Source: Phalacrocorax aristotelis | Taxonomy: Eukaryota > Chordata > Aves > Suliformes > Phalacrocoracidae | DNA length: 64,000 bases | Direction of reading: 5' to 3' | Assembly (NCBI RefSeq): GCF_949628215.1 | Contig: NC_134279.1 | Span: forward strand, 59,007,766 to 59,071,765 | Part shown: positions 53,101-63,570 of the stretch, piece by piece | Layout of the letters: each line of letters opens with the position of its first letter | Numbering within the stretch: position 1 is the stretch's first letter | Position numbers and translations under genes: made by a program | The notes under the pieces: model-generated | Told to the model about the DNA's origin: nothing | Seen by the model: the letters and a program-made list of their open reading frames with translations, nothing else | Databases searched by the model: none

Positions 53101-56100
53101 CACTGGAATAAGAAATACAGTGCACTCTATGGACCCCAAAGGAGGCGAGTGGAAAATAAATACAACTAACTAATAAGACTCTTCATCCCCCAATCTGGCA
53201 TTTAAACCAGCTCCAAAGACTGTGAACACAGTGAACCAACAGCAGCGTCCTCATTTGAGCACACTCGTTTTTATGAAGTACATTACTGAAAGTACAGACC
53301 ATATCTAAAGGCATACAAACTCCCAAGGAGACATTTAACCCCTCTTCTGAAAAAGCAGCATAATGTCTCACATGGCCCCAACTTCCTACTAATTCTGACT
53401 TCATTTTTAGCAAGAGAAAGAACATGGTTACTGGTGGTTAAAATTTTGGTGTAAATAAGCAGATCTAACAGGTTGCTGCTCATCTAATCCATAAACCGAT
53501 TCTACTCAAATCACAAAGAGAAACATCCACTTGATTTTGTTAAGTTTTTACCAAGCAAGTGACACGAATAGGCTCGTGCAAGGTGCCCAAGGCCACCAGG
53601 AGCCCACACAAGGCTAGAACGACAGAGCAAGACCTCCTTCTTCCAGAACTGGCTTAGCAACCTGGTTCACCTTCTCTCTTAGAAGCCCATTTTAAGGCTG
53701 TTGGGCTGTCAGTGTCAGCTCGCCCCCAGCTGCAGAAGATAACGCCAGTCTCGCTGAGGCGTTTGGTTGACGTGTGGTCATGCGAATACAGGGAGATGAT
53801 ATAATCAGAAACTAATTGCTCACTTTGCCAGGTTAGACTTCTGCCAGACCAGCTTTATGAACTGGCTTACTGCATCACCACACAGCTGCCAGTACATCCA
53901 CAACAGATGACAAGAAGGCACAGAGAGAATTGGATCATGGCAGGATCATGGCTGCCCTGACTTCCATTAATTTAAACTGCCCTGCTGATGTACTCGATGC
54001 AAAAATCCCATATTCTTAATGGAGTTAAGATCAGTTACCTGTGAAAGCACTGTTTCTGTATATCTTTGAAATACTCCTTATTGACCGTGGCATATGGATC
54101 ATGAAGTAGCAGGCTGCTGTCAATTAGTTTGTCATCCCAAGCCTGAGGCCATGGCTCTTGGTTCTCCTCAATAGCCTGAGAAATTCCTTTGTCATGAGGG
54201 GAAATGATCTGAGCTCCATTTTCCCAGTAAACCTAAATAATAAATGGGCAAAATGAGTATTTGGTCATTAATATTGTAGGATAGCTTTGGTGTTTTTTTT
54301 GTTGGCTAATGTGCACTACATTTGTTAGAGTATTACAGTAAATTAAGCTTGAGTACACCCAGAGTATTCCCATTTGTATTCTCAGTGTTTCCTCTCACAT
54401 GCCATTTTTTCCTGTAAAAAAAGCTGTTTTATTTTATCAGAAGATACCAAAATCCACAATGAAACACAAAACAAGACCCAGCTCATTTACTGAGAAGGTT
54501 CAGGCATCAGCCTGTCTGCCAGCCTTGGCATTGATAACTTGCTCATGCTATTCCATATACTTTCTTACAGATTTTTAGGTATAATCATTATATATAGAAG
54601 AATTCTTAAAAGGAAAAAAGTTTGCAAAAGTCAAACACATTCACCACCAAAAAAAATTAAGGAGAAAGGCACAAAAACTGTTGCCACAACAGCAAACAAA
54701 TTCAGCTAAGTTTCAAGATGTTCATTATTTGTAGTCTGCTCCTTTTTGTTGATTGTTTACACATCCAGGAAGAGGCGTACGTACTATGTTTTACTTTTTG
54801 ACAGTTCCTTCTACTGATGGTTTACAGACCACAAGTTTAAGGAAAGACCCCTAACAGCATCTTGGCCATGTACATATGTAGTCCAAATAACAAAACATTA
54901 AGGAAAACCTGAAGTTCAGTGAAAAAGTAATTGATAAAACATCCAAATAAGCTATCAAGATCAATACATGAAACATTAAAAAAAGCAATTTTAACCAGAC
55001 ATGAAGTTCTGGAGAGAGAACAAGAAACCATCCCTGCTAATGCCTTGTTTTTCTATTAAGAAAACAAAGAAGGTCTCCCAACATCCATTTTTATATTTTG
55101 GAAGGAGTCTGTGTATGATTAGTCCAGCTATGGGATGACTGGTAGACAGGCAGCTCAGCCATGTCTTTTTCAGTGGAAAGCAGATTCCTGTCATAGAAAA
55201 AAAAAGTCACACCGATAACTGTGTCACTTAGCAAAAGAAAAATATACTGAAAGAAATTAATGGAGTTTATTCAAAACATTTTGTACAAGCAACTCATTAG
55301 AGTTCACATATTTTTAATCCTCTGGGTCTGCAAAACTAAAGAGATCTTTTTAAATCATGAATTGGGGAAATGATTAATGCTTTTGAAAAAAGGTCAGTTA
55401 ATATTTTGAAGTGTTCCAAAACATGCAATGGTATTACTTATCTTCCTGCATTTTAGAGTGAAGTTTTTAATTATCTTATTAGTATAACATGCTATTAGCT
55501 TTAAATACATACATCTAGAAAAGGTCAAACTATCAATTAATTTGGTCTACAACATGATAGGAACTATACACAATAGTATTACTGTTTTTCTCTACATTGG
55601 AAAAAAGTGTTTGAAAAAAGCCAGAAAATAGATCACATAGGAATACCTTGTAACCGTTATCTTGTTTTGGATTATGGGAAGCCGTAATCATAATTCCAGC
55701 ACAAAGCTTCAGATGAGTTACTGTGTATGGCTGTAACAAGAGAAAGTTATCTGAAGTGGAATGTGCAAAATATTACATATTATTTATTCTCATGCATATG
55801 CAATACTTCCATACTGATGAATGAAAAGAAAGCCAGGACGCAGTTCCTACAGGCTAACTCTCTAAAGCAGAAGCTACGTAGTCCTTGCTCCACTAGACCC
55901 CATGTGGCACCTTTTCTTGGGTGTTTTCCTGTTTCAGATTCTTTGTGGATCTCTAGAGTAGTGTTTTTATAGAAGGAAACCCAATAGATGTGTTGCCTAC
56001 TGTAGAATGACTTGAGATACCTGAGGTCTTTAAGTGTGCAAAGTCTGTTGGGGTAATAACAGAAGTCTGCATAGAGTAGGGAATTGTAACTGGAGCAGTC

Positions 56101-59100
56101 TCATCCATATTATCTCTTGAGAGCAGGAGCAACTACCGCCATCATTGTTCAGAAGACAATTGTTTGAGAGAGCTTTTATAAATTAGTCGAAAATAGATGG
56201 AGTGAATTAAAAATAAAGCATTCTTTGTGACCACAGGTCCAGTTCAAGTTTACTCCTGGCTCTTTATTTAATAGCAAATGCAATCAACTGCAGTTCTTGC
56301 ACCACTGCTTTAAGCTGCACTATGAAGAATTTGACCCTAAATCTACCAAAATTTCTATCAGTACAAGAATGCTACACACAGTGTCTTCATCCTGCTATGT
56401 TCTGTTTGCTGCGCTCACTGGAGCAACTGGTATCGGGAGATAAAAGCAGTTTAGTGCAAAGGTTGGGGTTTTCTTTATTGCTTTAGAGCACTGACACCTA
56501 GCGAGCCGATGGTGAAAATGTGGACACATTCAACAACTCTCCAGCATAACATCACTGCACTCCCAGCAACCTGCTACTTAAAAAGGCTACTTTGGATTGA
56601 ATACCCAAAACAGAAAAAAAAAAATTTTGAAAACTCAACCAAACCAACCAACAAATCACAAAACTAAACATATGTGTGTGTGTGTGTCAGATTTCAGACT
56701 CCACAGCAATCTAGAAACAACGAGATGTGTTCTGCAAGAACTCTGCCTGAAAGCAGGAATGAACAGAAACACATCCCACTGTCACTGATACTCCACTAAG
56801 CTCCTTCCTTCTCTTGCTGTGGATTTTGTAAACTAAATATAGCTAAATAAGCATAAGACTAGCTGCAGGTAGAACTTAAAAGGTTAAAAGTGGTTTGTCT
56901 GGTTTTTGTTAATGTAAGTAATGCAAGATAACTGACAGAATTTGTGTGTATATAAAAAGATATAATAGAGAAACCTACCACAAAAGGAGTTGGTGTTATA
57001 TCAGAGAACAGATAAACTGGAACTCCCTGACTGATGAAGGTATTAGCAGCAAGTCTTGCAAACCTAAACAGGAAGAAAAGATGCCCAAGAAATATATTCA
57101 TTTTCTAACCAATCAGTTTCCTAGAATTCAGAGCTCCTCCCACCCCCAACTCCAATTTAAAAAAAAAAAATCCAACCACCCCGCCCCCCTCCCAAAAAAA
57201 AAACCAAAAAACCAACCCCAAATTGTTATACAGACCCATTTTAAATGTCTTCCCTCACTATTCCCAACAGACACAGCACAGCATGGCTCTAAGAAGTGCT
57301 CTGGCGTGAACAGAATATAAAACTACTATAAATCCCTCACCTTAATTCACTCCACAGAAAAAGAAAACACTGTTGAAGCAGATATAAAACCATGATGGAT
57401 CACACAAGACACCTACAAAATACTTAGAACCTTAAAAGTACCTTTTGCTACTACCTCCGCTGGGAAGATGGGCACGAGCATCAAAACCAATCACTACTCC
57501 TCTCTTTTTCAGGTCGCTGAAATTCTTCTCAAGGTATCTGCAAAATCCCTGAAGACAACAAGAAATCCATCTCTTTAGCCCAATCTTAATATTTAATTTA
57601 TCATTGCATTAAGATAATTGCTAAGACATTGACATCTTAGAAAGGCGAGAGCACATGACATCTCACTGAACTGGTCTGGGATTCAGTTTGTCTAAGGATG
57701 ACTAAACACTAGGAAATATCAGAAACCTTCAAATCAATACAATGAAGGTGAATGTCATTTAAGTACTTTTCCGAATATCAGAACCAACTCCAGAAAGAAA
57801 CAGTTAACATGATTAGTCTGAATTGCAGATTTTGAGAAGTGATTTAGCTGTGTTAGGTCTCTGATGAGAAAGAGAACAACTGGCCAATATTTCAGGTTTT
57901 TTACTGAGATGTCTCATTTTTTTTAACTGAATCTCACCCTTAATAATAGCACCTGTTTATGACATGATACACCACCACTCCTAGCTTAGTATCTTAAGGT
58001 TTTGCATTTTTTTTAAGCTCTCCCCAAATAGATGCACTTTAGGGCCTATATGCGTATATACAGCTCCACTGCATTTATGTAAATTTACGTCCAACATACT
58101 CAAGGCCTAGCCAAACGCTGGCTACCTTTGGTGATTTCTGTAATTGTTACACCAGGACTAACTGATCCACTTAAGCTTAACTGTAGCTGTTTACAAATTC
58201 AGTTGCCAATCAAATATGGAAAATAACTTATTTTAATAGCTTAATAGCTTCTCTCTGCTTGTTTTCAGAGATCAGCACTCAGCTAATAATTATCATTTAA
58301 ATAACTTCTGAAAACTGGAGGTTCGGTAAAAATCTTCTACTTCCATAGAATACTCATTTGCTTGTCATAAATGAGGCTCTTCTGTTTGTATATACAACCA
58401 GTTAAGTGAGATAAATTGCTGAACACAGTACCTGGGTTGTCTGGATAATAGTCAAGTCATTCATGTGGGAAATCCCTGCTCCCATGGCAGCCCTGAGCCC
58501 TGCTGTGCCAAACTCCATCCGTGAGCCAAAGTACTTCTGCAGTTCTCCAGCATTGCCTTCAGCAACAAGCTGCTTCACTATTGCAGAAGTTTTTGGATTC
58601 TGTAAATACAAAATTTAGATATTCCAGAAAAGGTTTTGTTTGTTTATTTAATACCCTTAAGCTTCTTACCAGAACTGACTGACTTTCCCACTCTCTGTAT
58701 TGGGTTACTTCAGTATCAAACATCACATACCAATTCAAGAACACCAGAACTCCTGCTACATCTTCCCAATTTTAAGTCAGTACAATCTCAAGTATTATGT
58801 ATTTTAGATTTATCTCCTTAAATGAACATGCTGCTTGACAGCAGTGCATACATCATATTTTGGGAAGTGAAAAGATTTCCAAGATGTCTATTTTAATATT
58901 TTCTTTGTTTAAAAACAAAAACAAACAAAAAAAAGCACCTGATTTACAGTTCAGAGAATTTTTATCATCACAAGAACTACTCTAAACATATAAGAAAGTA
59001 AGTTAAGCTGATGATTAAGTAGTATTTGTTACTTCCATAGCACTATAAGTAGAGCTTAAAAAAAAAAAAAATCATAACCTTGTCCCAAAACTGGCTAGCA

Positions 59101-62100
59101 CCAGAGGCAGCAGCAAAACTAAGCAGACTGGTCAGAAGATAAACATGACAATTTGCAATATATTTGCAGGTAATGCCTGTAAAAATAAGCACAACCCTCA
59201 CGATGGAAGCTTAGCAAGTACAGCTGAATTCTTAAATAAAATGACCATGCCGAGCAGTGACAGAAAGGCTGCATCAGACTGCTTGCAAGCAGTGAGGAGT
59301 TTCTAAGTCTCACTGCTTTTCTTGGTGTACTTTGACTCTTTATTGTTCTCAGCTCTGTTTCCAGGCATAGGAACTATTAAAGTCCTGTATGCCCCAACAT
59401 CTCAGTCTTAATAACATGGGATTTGTGAAGTTTAGTATTTGATTTTTTGAAAACTGACGAGCCAACTGGACAGATGGCACACTCCAGCAACTAGGCAACA
59501 AGGTTGTGTGGAGAGGCGGCACACTCCGCAGATTAGTCACTGCGTGATTACACACATTTTACACAGGAGTACAAAGATTATAATTTCCAAGTGGGCATAA
59601 GCTTTGATTCCTGGTCAACCAAATGACCTCATGAAAGCCACACACTTCACTATTTCTTGGATGACCTACATATGCTTACAGCAAGGGAAGGCATATCATC
59701 CTAGGCAAAAAAAAAAATAATATTTTTTTCTGCAGCTCCAGGAAATGCTGCAGAAGATGCACAGTAGTAGGCACATGAGTGAGCTTGCACGCAAAGGTGT
59801 AAGCATTCTGGAAACCAAACTGAGATCAGGGTCTGGATGCCTGAATCATTGATCTGTGCACCTGCTGCTGCAGGACAAGCACCATAGTTTATTTAAACAC
59901 TCAAAAAGCTAAAAAACCTTTGGTGCTAATGAGCAAACTACATAATGCAGAATAAGTTGGACTCATTAAAGAAAAAAAAAAAAATCAGGTTTCCTGGGTG
60001 CAGGAAGCAATTAGGTACCCCTGAATTACTGATTTCCAGTTTAAGAATTACCAGTTTACCAGTCCAAGAACATTGTAACTGACACTTCCTTGTAGGAGGC
60101 TCGACGTAATTCTGTATTACTATAGGGTAATTATATTCTATAATTATAAGAATAAATATAATTCTATGTTCTTATAGAATAATATAGGTCAGCATAACTA
60201 TTCTGAGTTTAGGCTGTCTAAAAGTTGACTTGAACTTTTTGCTGCCATGTCAGACCTATGCCTTGTAGGTAAAGCCTGAAAGCCACCGTTTGCATCAGCC
60301 TTTGTACAGTGCCTGGTCACCTTTTTGACCCCACATGAGCTCTGCACACAGGAGTTGTCTCTTACCGCTGAAACAGGCGTCTCTTTAGGCAGATGCTGCA
60401 CACATTTGTATAGACGTTGGACAGACTAGAAGCTGTAATGCCAACACGGAAGGGCAGCTTGACACTACGATCATACTACCGCTCTCACAACCAAGGAGAT
60501 TTTTGTTTGTTATTGTGTTAATTTCCCAGGTTTGGTATCTACTGTGAAACTACAGGGATCCTCCAGTTTTTCAGGTCTGGCTAAATGGTCATACTTATCC
60601 AGGTGGCTGCCTGAATCTTGGAGTTTTAGTCCAATTGCTAGAGTTTCAGACCCATTTCAGACCACCCCACCCCCCACTCTAAAAAGTAATGGTAAAAGCC
60701 AAGCCCAAGTCTGTTTTATATAACAGAAGAACTTTTCCAGAATTACTCTTAAAATTGTTTATGGCTATACTCTCCTAAAAATCTGCCTTTTTTTTTTTCT
60801 TATTTACTCTACAGATGATTGTTCCAATTTTGTTTCAATTTTAGGAATGTTTTGATGCCATTGTATACAGCTAAGGAAAAAACCTGAACTTTTTTTAAGC
60901 AGAAATAAAAGCCAAACCCAAAACCTCACCACATCTCTACTAAAGAAGGACCCAACTGTATCTGAAGAACAAAGTGCTGGTTTTGTCCTTCCTTATTGGT
61001 TCTCTCAGGTTACAGTTTTTCTACTCTCAAAGAAAACTGAATGTGAATATGACAACACTGATTTCTGTGAATACAGTGGCAGAGGTTTTACTACAGAGTT
61101 AATATCCAGTAGCGCAATTTGCTTAAACATCACCTGGTAACCCTTGAGTTATTTACCTTAAACCTATATTACAGGAAAGCCCCAAAGAAGTTTCATCAGT
61201 GCAGGAATCCCCACAAGGTTTTAGAGTAAGGGGACAGCAACTAACTAAACAGGCTTTATTTTTAACAAAACCAGAAGCTACCTTCTATCCATAATTTTAT
61301 GACTGATAATAGAAAGAATGAAAAATATGATACTACTTTAATAAATACAGTGACAAAATAGCCTGGTAACGAGCTTGGTAATTGTCCTCTAGGTTGAAAC
61401 TTCCTGTTAAGGCAGCAGGACTGTCTTCAGCCGTAAGGGTTTGCTCTTGCAAACTCTTGTTTTGTAAGAAACATGCAGCTTATCATCATTAAATATTAAC
61501 CTATGTCTACACATCAAAAAGGAATTTTTTTTTTTAATATCAGTGTAAATGGACAAGGGTTATATCGGATTCTTCTGTTCCTTTTTTGAGCAATCAGCAA
61601 TGGGTATTGCACACCAGTCAATTTTTACTGAGTCAGAGATGCAACTATTAACAAAGAGCTAACCTTTTAAAGGTTATAAGGGATGCTGCATTAGATTTCA
61701 AGAGGGTTTCACTAATTCATTAATTCGATAGTCAAGGAAGTTATAGAAATAAAAGGCCCTTTAAAACCAGACCATTTTCTCAAAACTAATTACACTGGGG
61801 GTGGGGGGGAAGACACAAAAGCTTATTGTCATTTGATGTAATACACCAGCATTTCTGCAAAAAGGGCTGGTTTGGCACTGCATTATCATTAATAAAACCA
61901 GAGCTGGCTAACTGACCAATTGACCAGTTGAATGATCTTCAACAAAATATCACAACAAACTTGAGGTACTTCTAATGATGCCCTTTAAACCCTGGAAATA
62001 ATACTAGAAAAAAAGAATTATTCTACATTTTCTTTGATAATCTTTAAATAAGCAGAAGACCCCTTACCAAAACAGATGTAGGTTGCACAAAACGTAGAGA

Positions 62101-63223
62101 GCATTGTACAATGCCCAGCCCAGGGCAGTCACTGAAGTGACCGAAGCAGGGCGATGGCCAGTGTGTTCCAATACAGCTGAAATAACAGATTTCATGTATA
62201 GGGACAAAAAATATAGGAACAAAAAAATGCAAACCACATACACCAAATACAGGCCTGCATCTCGGTGGGAACTGCAGCAGCAAGCAGCCTCATAAGCATT
62301 TCCAAAATACCCTTATGGCACGACATTTCTTTAGACATGGAATATAGAAATACACAGAAGATTTTACTTCCGCGTATAATGCTGTCAAGACCAAGACTGA
62401 AGACACAAAGATAAGATGTTTAAGCACCTTAACAGGAAGGGGGAAAAGTGTGCTAAAGTGTTCCTAACCAATAGCAGGAAAAGGGAGAAAAACCATGAAA
62501 CCAGACAATATTGAAGATTCAGGAGTTATTTTATTAACAGTGAGGGTCACTAAGCACTGGGTGACACCACCAGGAAAAGAGGAGGGAGTCTGCATTTCCC
62601 AGGGGTCTGGAAGCAAGCCCACGTCTTTTAGAAACAATATTTTCTTAAACAAAAATATGGGGGTACCTGGAGGTTTTTTAACACTGCGAGACAGGCGCCA
62701 CAGCAACGTATTCTTGCCTTTAATAATTTAAGTCTATCAACTGCCACTACACACAGAAAAGGTTAGGAACAATACAGGTCCTTTCTAAAAAGAAATTCAG
62801 TATTGCTGAAAAGTGAAGATACTTAGAGGCCAATCAGACAGGTTCTTAATTAGAGGGGGAGCTGCTACGACATGACATCAGTGCCGAAGGGACAGCGGCG
62901 GGAGGGCACCCCCTTTCTCAGAGGACTTTGGGAGCGGAGAGGAAGGACCCAACAAGTGCCTTCACCGCACTAAGCACGACTTAAAAGCCAAGACTCGTCC
63001 CCGGCCGCTTGACACTTCACAGAGCTGCGCCCGCACCGCGCCCCTGCCCAAATCCCTGCGTGAGCAGGCGGCCGCTCCCGCCGCGGCCCCCGCCGCCCCG
63101 CGGGGATGGAGGGCGGGCCCGGGGGGCCCTGCTGGCCCCGCCGCCCCTCACCTTATCCCACAGCAACCACTGCTCGCCCGCCCGGCGGAGCGTGGCATCC
63201 CCGCCGGAGCTCCGCGCTGCCAT
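43999..63223 (-). CDS. PGM2: PGM2, phosphoglucomutase 2 / phosphopentomutase, complete 14-exon gene
   Basis: Cytosolic alpha-D-phosphohexomutase family enzyme. In vertebrates PGM2 mainly interconverts ribose-1-phosphate (or deoxyribose-1-phosphate) and the 5-phosphate, with weaker phosphoglucomutase activity. Joining 14 exons gives 1830 coding nt, 609 aa plus stop, against 612 aa in human. All introns are GT-AG and all phases agree. The four family loops are intact: catalytic phosphoserine loop TASHNP (Ser162), metal-binding DPDADR (319-324), sugar-binding EEAIG (421-425) and phosphate-binding RTSGTEPK (555-562). The N-terminal ~20 residues differ from human as I recall it and are slightly shorter; from residue ~45 on identity is high. 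The paralogue PGM2L1 is less likely because the sequence tracks PGM2 throughout and TBC1D1 lies downstream on the same strand, as in other amniotes. No frameshift or premature stop was seen. Confidence 0.97.
44868..45001 (-). CDS. PGM2: PGM2 coding exon 13 with the phosphate-binding loop (residues 532-576)
   Basis: The acceptor ATTTCTAG precedes [19 protein letters not shown]. The donor is AACAG|GTATTG, phase 2, splitting Ser576. It is 134 nt. RTSGTEPK (555-562) is the phosphate-binding loop of domain 4 in the family. Confidence 0.97.
45574..45630. repeat. TA/TG-rich low-complexity tract
   Basis: Degenerate TATATA and TGTGTA repeat in PGM2 intron 12, ending about 5 bp from the exon 12 donor. 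Confidence 0.7.
45635..45824 (-). CDS. PGM2: PGM2 coding exon 12 (residues 468-531)
   Basis: The acceptor CTTCACAG precedes A, completing Glu468, then [15 protein letters not shown]. The exon ends QPDQKA with donor GCT|GTAAGT, phase 0, 190 nt. It encodes most of the C-terminal domain entry, including LTTGYDSSQ. Confidence 0.96.
48167..48296 (-). CDS. PGM2: PGM2 coding exon 11 (residues 425-468)
   Basis: The acceptor TTGTTTAG precedes GG, completing Gly425, then [17 protein letters not shown]. The donor is GATGA|GTGAGT, phase 2, splitting Glu468. It is 130 nt. A run of 13 C on the coding strand lies about 57 nt upstream of the acceptor (48354-48366). Confidence 0.95.
48354..48366. repeat. Poly(G) run, 13 bases
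   Basis: G13 on the plus strand (C13 on the gene strand) in PGM2 intron 10, about 57 nt upstream of the exon 11 acceptor. Confidence 0.85.
49152..49245 (-). CDS. PGM2: PGM2 coding exon 10 with the sugar-binding loop (residues 394-425)
   Basis: The acceptor TTGTAG precedes [14 protein letters not shown] and the donor is GCTATAG|GTAAGA, phase 1, splitting Gly425. It encodes the FEEAIG substrate-recognition loop. The intron separating it from exon 9 is only 112 nt, the shortest in the gene. Confidence 0.95.
49358..49538 (-). CDS. PGM2: PGM2 coding exon 9 (residues 333-393)
   Basis: The acceptor CATCCAG precedes T, completing Ser333, then [18 protein letters not shown]. The exon ends EGFHFE with donor GAG|GTAAGC, phase 0, 181 nt. 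It includes the [15 protein letters not shown] segment. Confidence 0.97.
52018..52115 (-). CDS. PGM2: PGM2 coding exon 8 with the metal-binding loop (residues 301-333)
   Basis: The acceptor CTTTCCAG precedes [11 protein letters not shown] and the donor is GAGAG|GTATGG, phase 2, with Ser333 split. It carries [16 protein letters not shown]. The three aspartates of DPDADR (319, 321, 323) bind the catalytic Mg2+ in this family. Confidence 0.97.
52706..52895 (-). CDS. PGM2: PGM2 coding exon 7 (residues 237-300)
   Basis: The acceptor TTATTTCAG precedes a G completing Arg237, then [20 protein letters not shown]. The exon ends EEGKGVL with donor CTG|GTAAGT, phase 0, 190 nt. The HTSVHGVGH and [22 protein letters not shown] blocks are characteristic of this family. 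Confidence 0.97.
54039..54232 (-). CDS. PGM2: PGM2 coding exon 6 (residues 173-237)
   Basis: The acceptor ATTTAG precedes [10 protein letters not shown] and the donor is TTTCACAG|GTAACT. It is 194 nt and ends in phase 2, splitting Arg237. It encodes [14 protein letters not shown] followed by the acidic, more variable linker ending near QCFH. The codons match the human exon in length. Confidence 0.95.
55647..55730 (-). CDS. PGM2: PGM2 coding exon 5 with the catalytic serine (residues 145-172)
   Basis: The acceptor TTGTTACAG precedes [10 protein letters not shown] and the exon ends DNGYK with donor AAG|GTATTC, phase 0, 84 nt. It contains the active-site loop TASHNP. Ser162 is the residue phosphorylated in the catalytic cycle in this family (equivalent to human Ser165). 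Confidence 0.97.
56673..56687. repeat. (TG)n microsatellite, short
   Basis: About seven uninterrupted TG units in PGM2 intron 4. Confidence 0.85.
56979..57063 (-). CDS. PGM2: PGM2 coding exon 4 (residues 116-144)
   Basis: The acceptor CCTGTTTAG precedes a single G that completes Arg116, then FARLAANTF. The exon ends TPTPFV with donor GTG|GTAGGT, phase 0, 85 nt. It carries the [12 protein letters not shown] segment diagnostic of PGM2-type enzymes. Confidence 0.96.
57158..57222. repeat. A-rich and C-rich low-complexity tract
   Basis: Runs of A12 and A10 alternate with C-rich segments (CCACCCCGCCCCCCTCCC) in PGM2 intron 3. On the gene strand this is T- and G-rich. Confidence 0.8.
57442..57548 (-). 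CDS. PGM2: PGM2 coding exon 3 (residues 81-116)
   Basis: The acceptor CTTCAG precedes [10 protein letters not shown] and the donor is AAAAG|GTACTT. It is 107 nt and ends in phase 2, so Arg116 is split. It encodes the [10 protein letters not shown] strand and the SGGSSK stretch. It is too short and internally placed to be found as an ORF starting with Met. Confidence 0.95.
58432..58599 (-). CDS. PGM2: PGM2 coding exon 2 (residues 25-80)
   Basis: The acceptor TATTTACAG precedes [10 protein letters not shown] and the donor follows IIQTTQ (CAG|GTACTG). It is 168 nt, phase 0 at both ends, and contains the conserved [14 protein letters not shown] segment of the N-terminal domain of phosphohexomutases. 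Confidence 0.96.
58600..63151 (-). other. PGM2: PGM2 intron 1
   Basis: This 4.55-kb intron is the largest in the gene. It contains A/T homopolymers (for example near 59060, 59709, 60782 and 61527), an AT-rich imperfect inverted repeat near 60125-60187, and the edge of the promoter island at 62860-63151. No exon, RNA gene or recognisable transposon was seen. Confidence 0.85.
60116..60187. repeat. AT-rich imperfect inverted repeat
   Basis: The left arm around ATTATATTCTATAATTATAA is imperfectly complementary to the right arm around TTCTTATAGAATAATATA, with a short AT-rich centre. It lies in PGM2 intron 1. No transposon family is recognised. Confidence 0.5.
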
Positions 63224-63570
63224 GCCGCCTCGATCCTCGCCGCCGCCTCGGTCGTCGCTGTGGCTGCTGCCGCCGCCGCCCCGCTCCTTCCCTCTTCCGG
63301 AGCGCGGCCGCTCCGCGCCGCTCCGCTCCGCCCACCTCCGCCCCGCCCCGCCCGCCCGGCCGGCACCGGGCCGGGGTCAGGGTCAGGGTTAGGGCCGGCG
63401 CCAGGGCCGTGCCGGGGCCGCCCCACCTCCGTCCCGCCCGCCGGGGCCGCGGCCTGGGAGCTGGGGGCGGCGCGGGGCCGGGGACGCCGTGGACGGGCGA
63501 GCAGGGGGCGGCCGGGGGGAGCCCCGGGGGGAGGCGGCCGGCAGAAACGCGGTCAATAGCACGGCTCGGT
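62990..63570 (-). promoter_or_regulatory. PGM2: PGM2 CpG-island promoter and 5'UTR
   Basis: A dense CpG and GC-rich block surrounds the PGM2 start codon. On the coding strand it holds an ETS/GABP-type CCGGAAG (63294-63300) and a cluster of GC boxes (about 63340-63360). No TATA box is obvious, as is usual for housekeeping CpG promoters. The transcription start is not placed precisely; it should lie a short distance above 63223. Frames of up to 193 codons across the island on both strands are GC-bias artefacts. Confidence 0.85.
63152..63223 (-). CDS. PGM2: PGM2 coding exon 1 (residues 1-24)
   Basis: Start codon at 63221-63223, inside the CpG island. It encodes MAARSSGG...WLLWDK and ends at GATAAG|GTGAGG in phase 0. 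The WDK ending matches the human exon 1 boundary. The Ala-rich start and absence of an in-frame upstream alternative that resembles the family support this ATG. Confidence 0.88.

Larger units (their letters stand above)
44102..54038 (-). other. PGM2: PGM2 introns 6-13
   Basis: The introns are 1143, 590, 2479, 112, 855, 2342, 633 and 766 nt, interleaved with exons 7-13. They contain only low-complexity sequence, such as G13 at 48354-48366 and an AT/TG tract at 45574-45630 abutting exon 12. Chance ORFs of up to 123 codons show no family resemblance. Confidence 0.8.
54233..58431 (-). other. PGM2: PGM2 introns 2-5
   Basis: The introns are 883, 378, 1248 and 1414 nt, interleaved with exons 3-5. 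They contain a (TG)n microsatellite at 56673-56687 and an A/C-rich low-complexity tract at 57158-57222. No additional coding exon or transposable element was recognised. Confidence 0.8.
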
